The notes below the pieces were generated by a model. That model was not told the DNA's origin, ran no database searches, and worked only from the letters and a program-made list of their open reading frames with translations. Of a DNA stretch of 21,027 nucleotides, positions 20,810 to 21,027 are shown piece after piece. The stretch spans positions 1-21,027 of the forward strand of contig JBNGIQ010008416.1 of assembly GCA_049999765.1 (NCBI GenBank), given 5' to 3'. Every line of letters starts with the position of its first letter. The stretch's first letter is position 1. Source of the stretch: Phaeoceros laevis (lineage: Eukaryota > Anthocerotophyta > Anthocerotopsida > Notothyladales). The translations under genes were made by a program, and so were the position numbers.

Positions 20810-20930
20810 GGTCTTGCTTAACGTTCCTAATCACATGCACCTAATTCTGTGATTTAAAAATAAGAAATTTGCACATCGTTAGATAGACTGCCTTCCAATA
20901 GGGGGACTTATTCCTCGGCCGTCGGGACTC

Positions 20931-20961
20931 GGTCATGGCCAAGTCCGAGTTGGCCGTGATC
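20931..20961. repeat. 12-bp inverted repeat in GC-rich edge
   Basis: GGTCATGGCCAA (20931-20942) and TTGGCCGTGATC (20950-20961) pair over 12 positions, with two mismatches that would be wobble pairs in RNA, around a 7-base loop. The last 150 bases are GC-rich, unlike the AT-rich stretch before them. No gene is recognised here before the window ends. Confidence 0.5.
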
Positions 20962-21027
20962 GTGCCACGGGTTGTCCGTCAGTTTTTTTTGCGTGAACTT
21001 TGCAGGGCCCCGTCGTGGCCCTCCGAC

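Overview
The window is eukaryotic nuclear DNA from a land plant. It has one spliced gene of a plant-type CW zinc-finger family, introns with GT/AG borders, and remnants of MULE, chromovirus, hAT-like and tRNA-derived SINE elements. Gene density is low and the spacers are full of decayed transposons. That fits a large plant genome, possibly a seed-free lineage such as a fern or lycophyte, but the species cannot be read from the sequence. A run of exactly 100 N (739-838) marks an assembly gap.

Left part (1-3,700): a GC-rich degenerate repeat (1-420), then a decayed Mutator-like (MULE) transposase gene on the minus strand (647 to about 3,446). It still shows the catalytic acidic residues, the C..H motif and a SWIM zinc finger, but carries one nonsense codon and three frameshifts, each with a simple cause. 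A cluster of alternating 24-bp inverted units (3,560-3,683) lies upstream of it.

Middle (3,700-12,250): no convincing host gene. It holds a 531-bp tRNA-Gly-like SINE with perfect 16-bp target-site duplications (8,415-8,977), the 3' end of a Ty3/gypsy chromovirus (integrase tail, chromodomain, one LTR; 10,025-10,806) abutting a broken hAT-like zinc-finger ORF, two tandem-repeat blocks and several degenerate dispersed repeats.

Right part (12,250-21,027): one host gene on the minus strand, reconstructed as 11 exons (ATG 20,558 to TGA 12,628; about 2,000 residues). It encodes a plant CW-domain (cysteine-tryptophan) zinc-finger protein, a putative reader of histone H3 lysine-4 methylation. It has the conserved acidic N-terminus, the SKYGGYGSFLP motif, a CW domain split by an intron, a long disordered basic Arg/Asp-rich centre and the conserved helical C-terminal domain. 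The upstream region has a TATA-like site, a short uORF and a perfect 22-bp palindrome. The transposon genes and the host gene show no functional link beyond adjacency.
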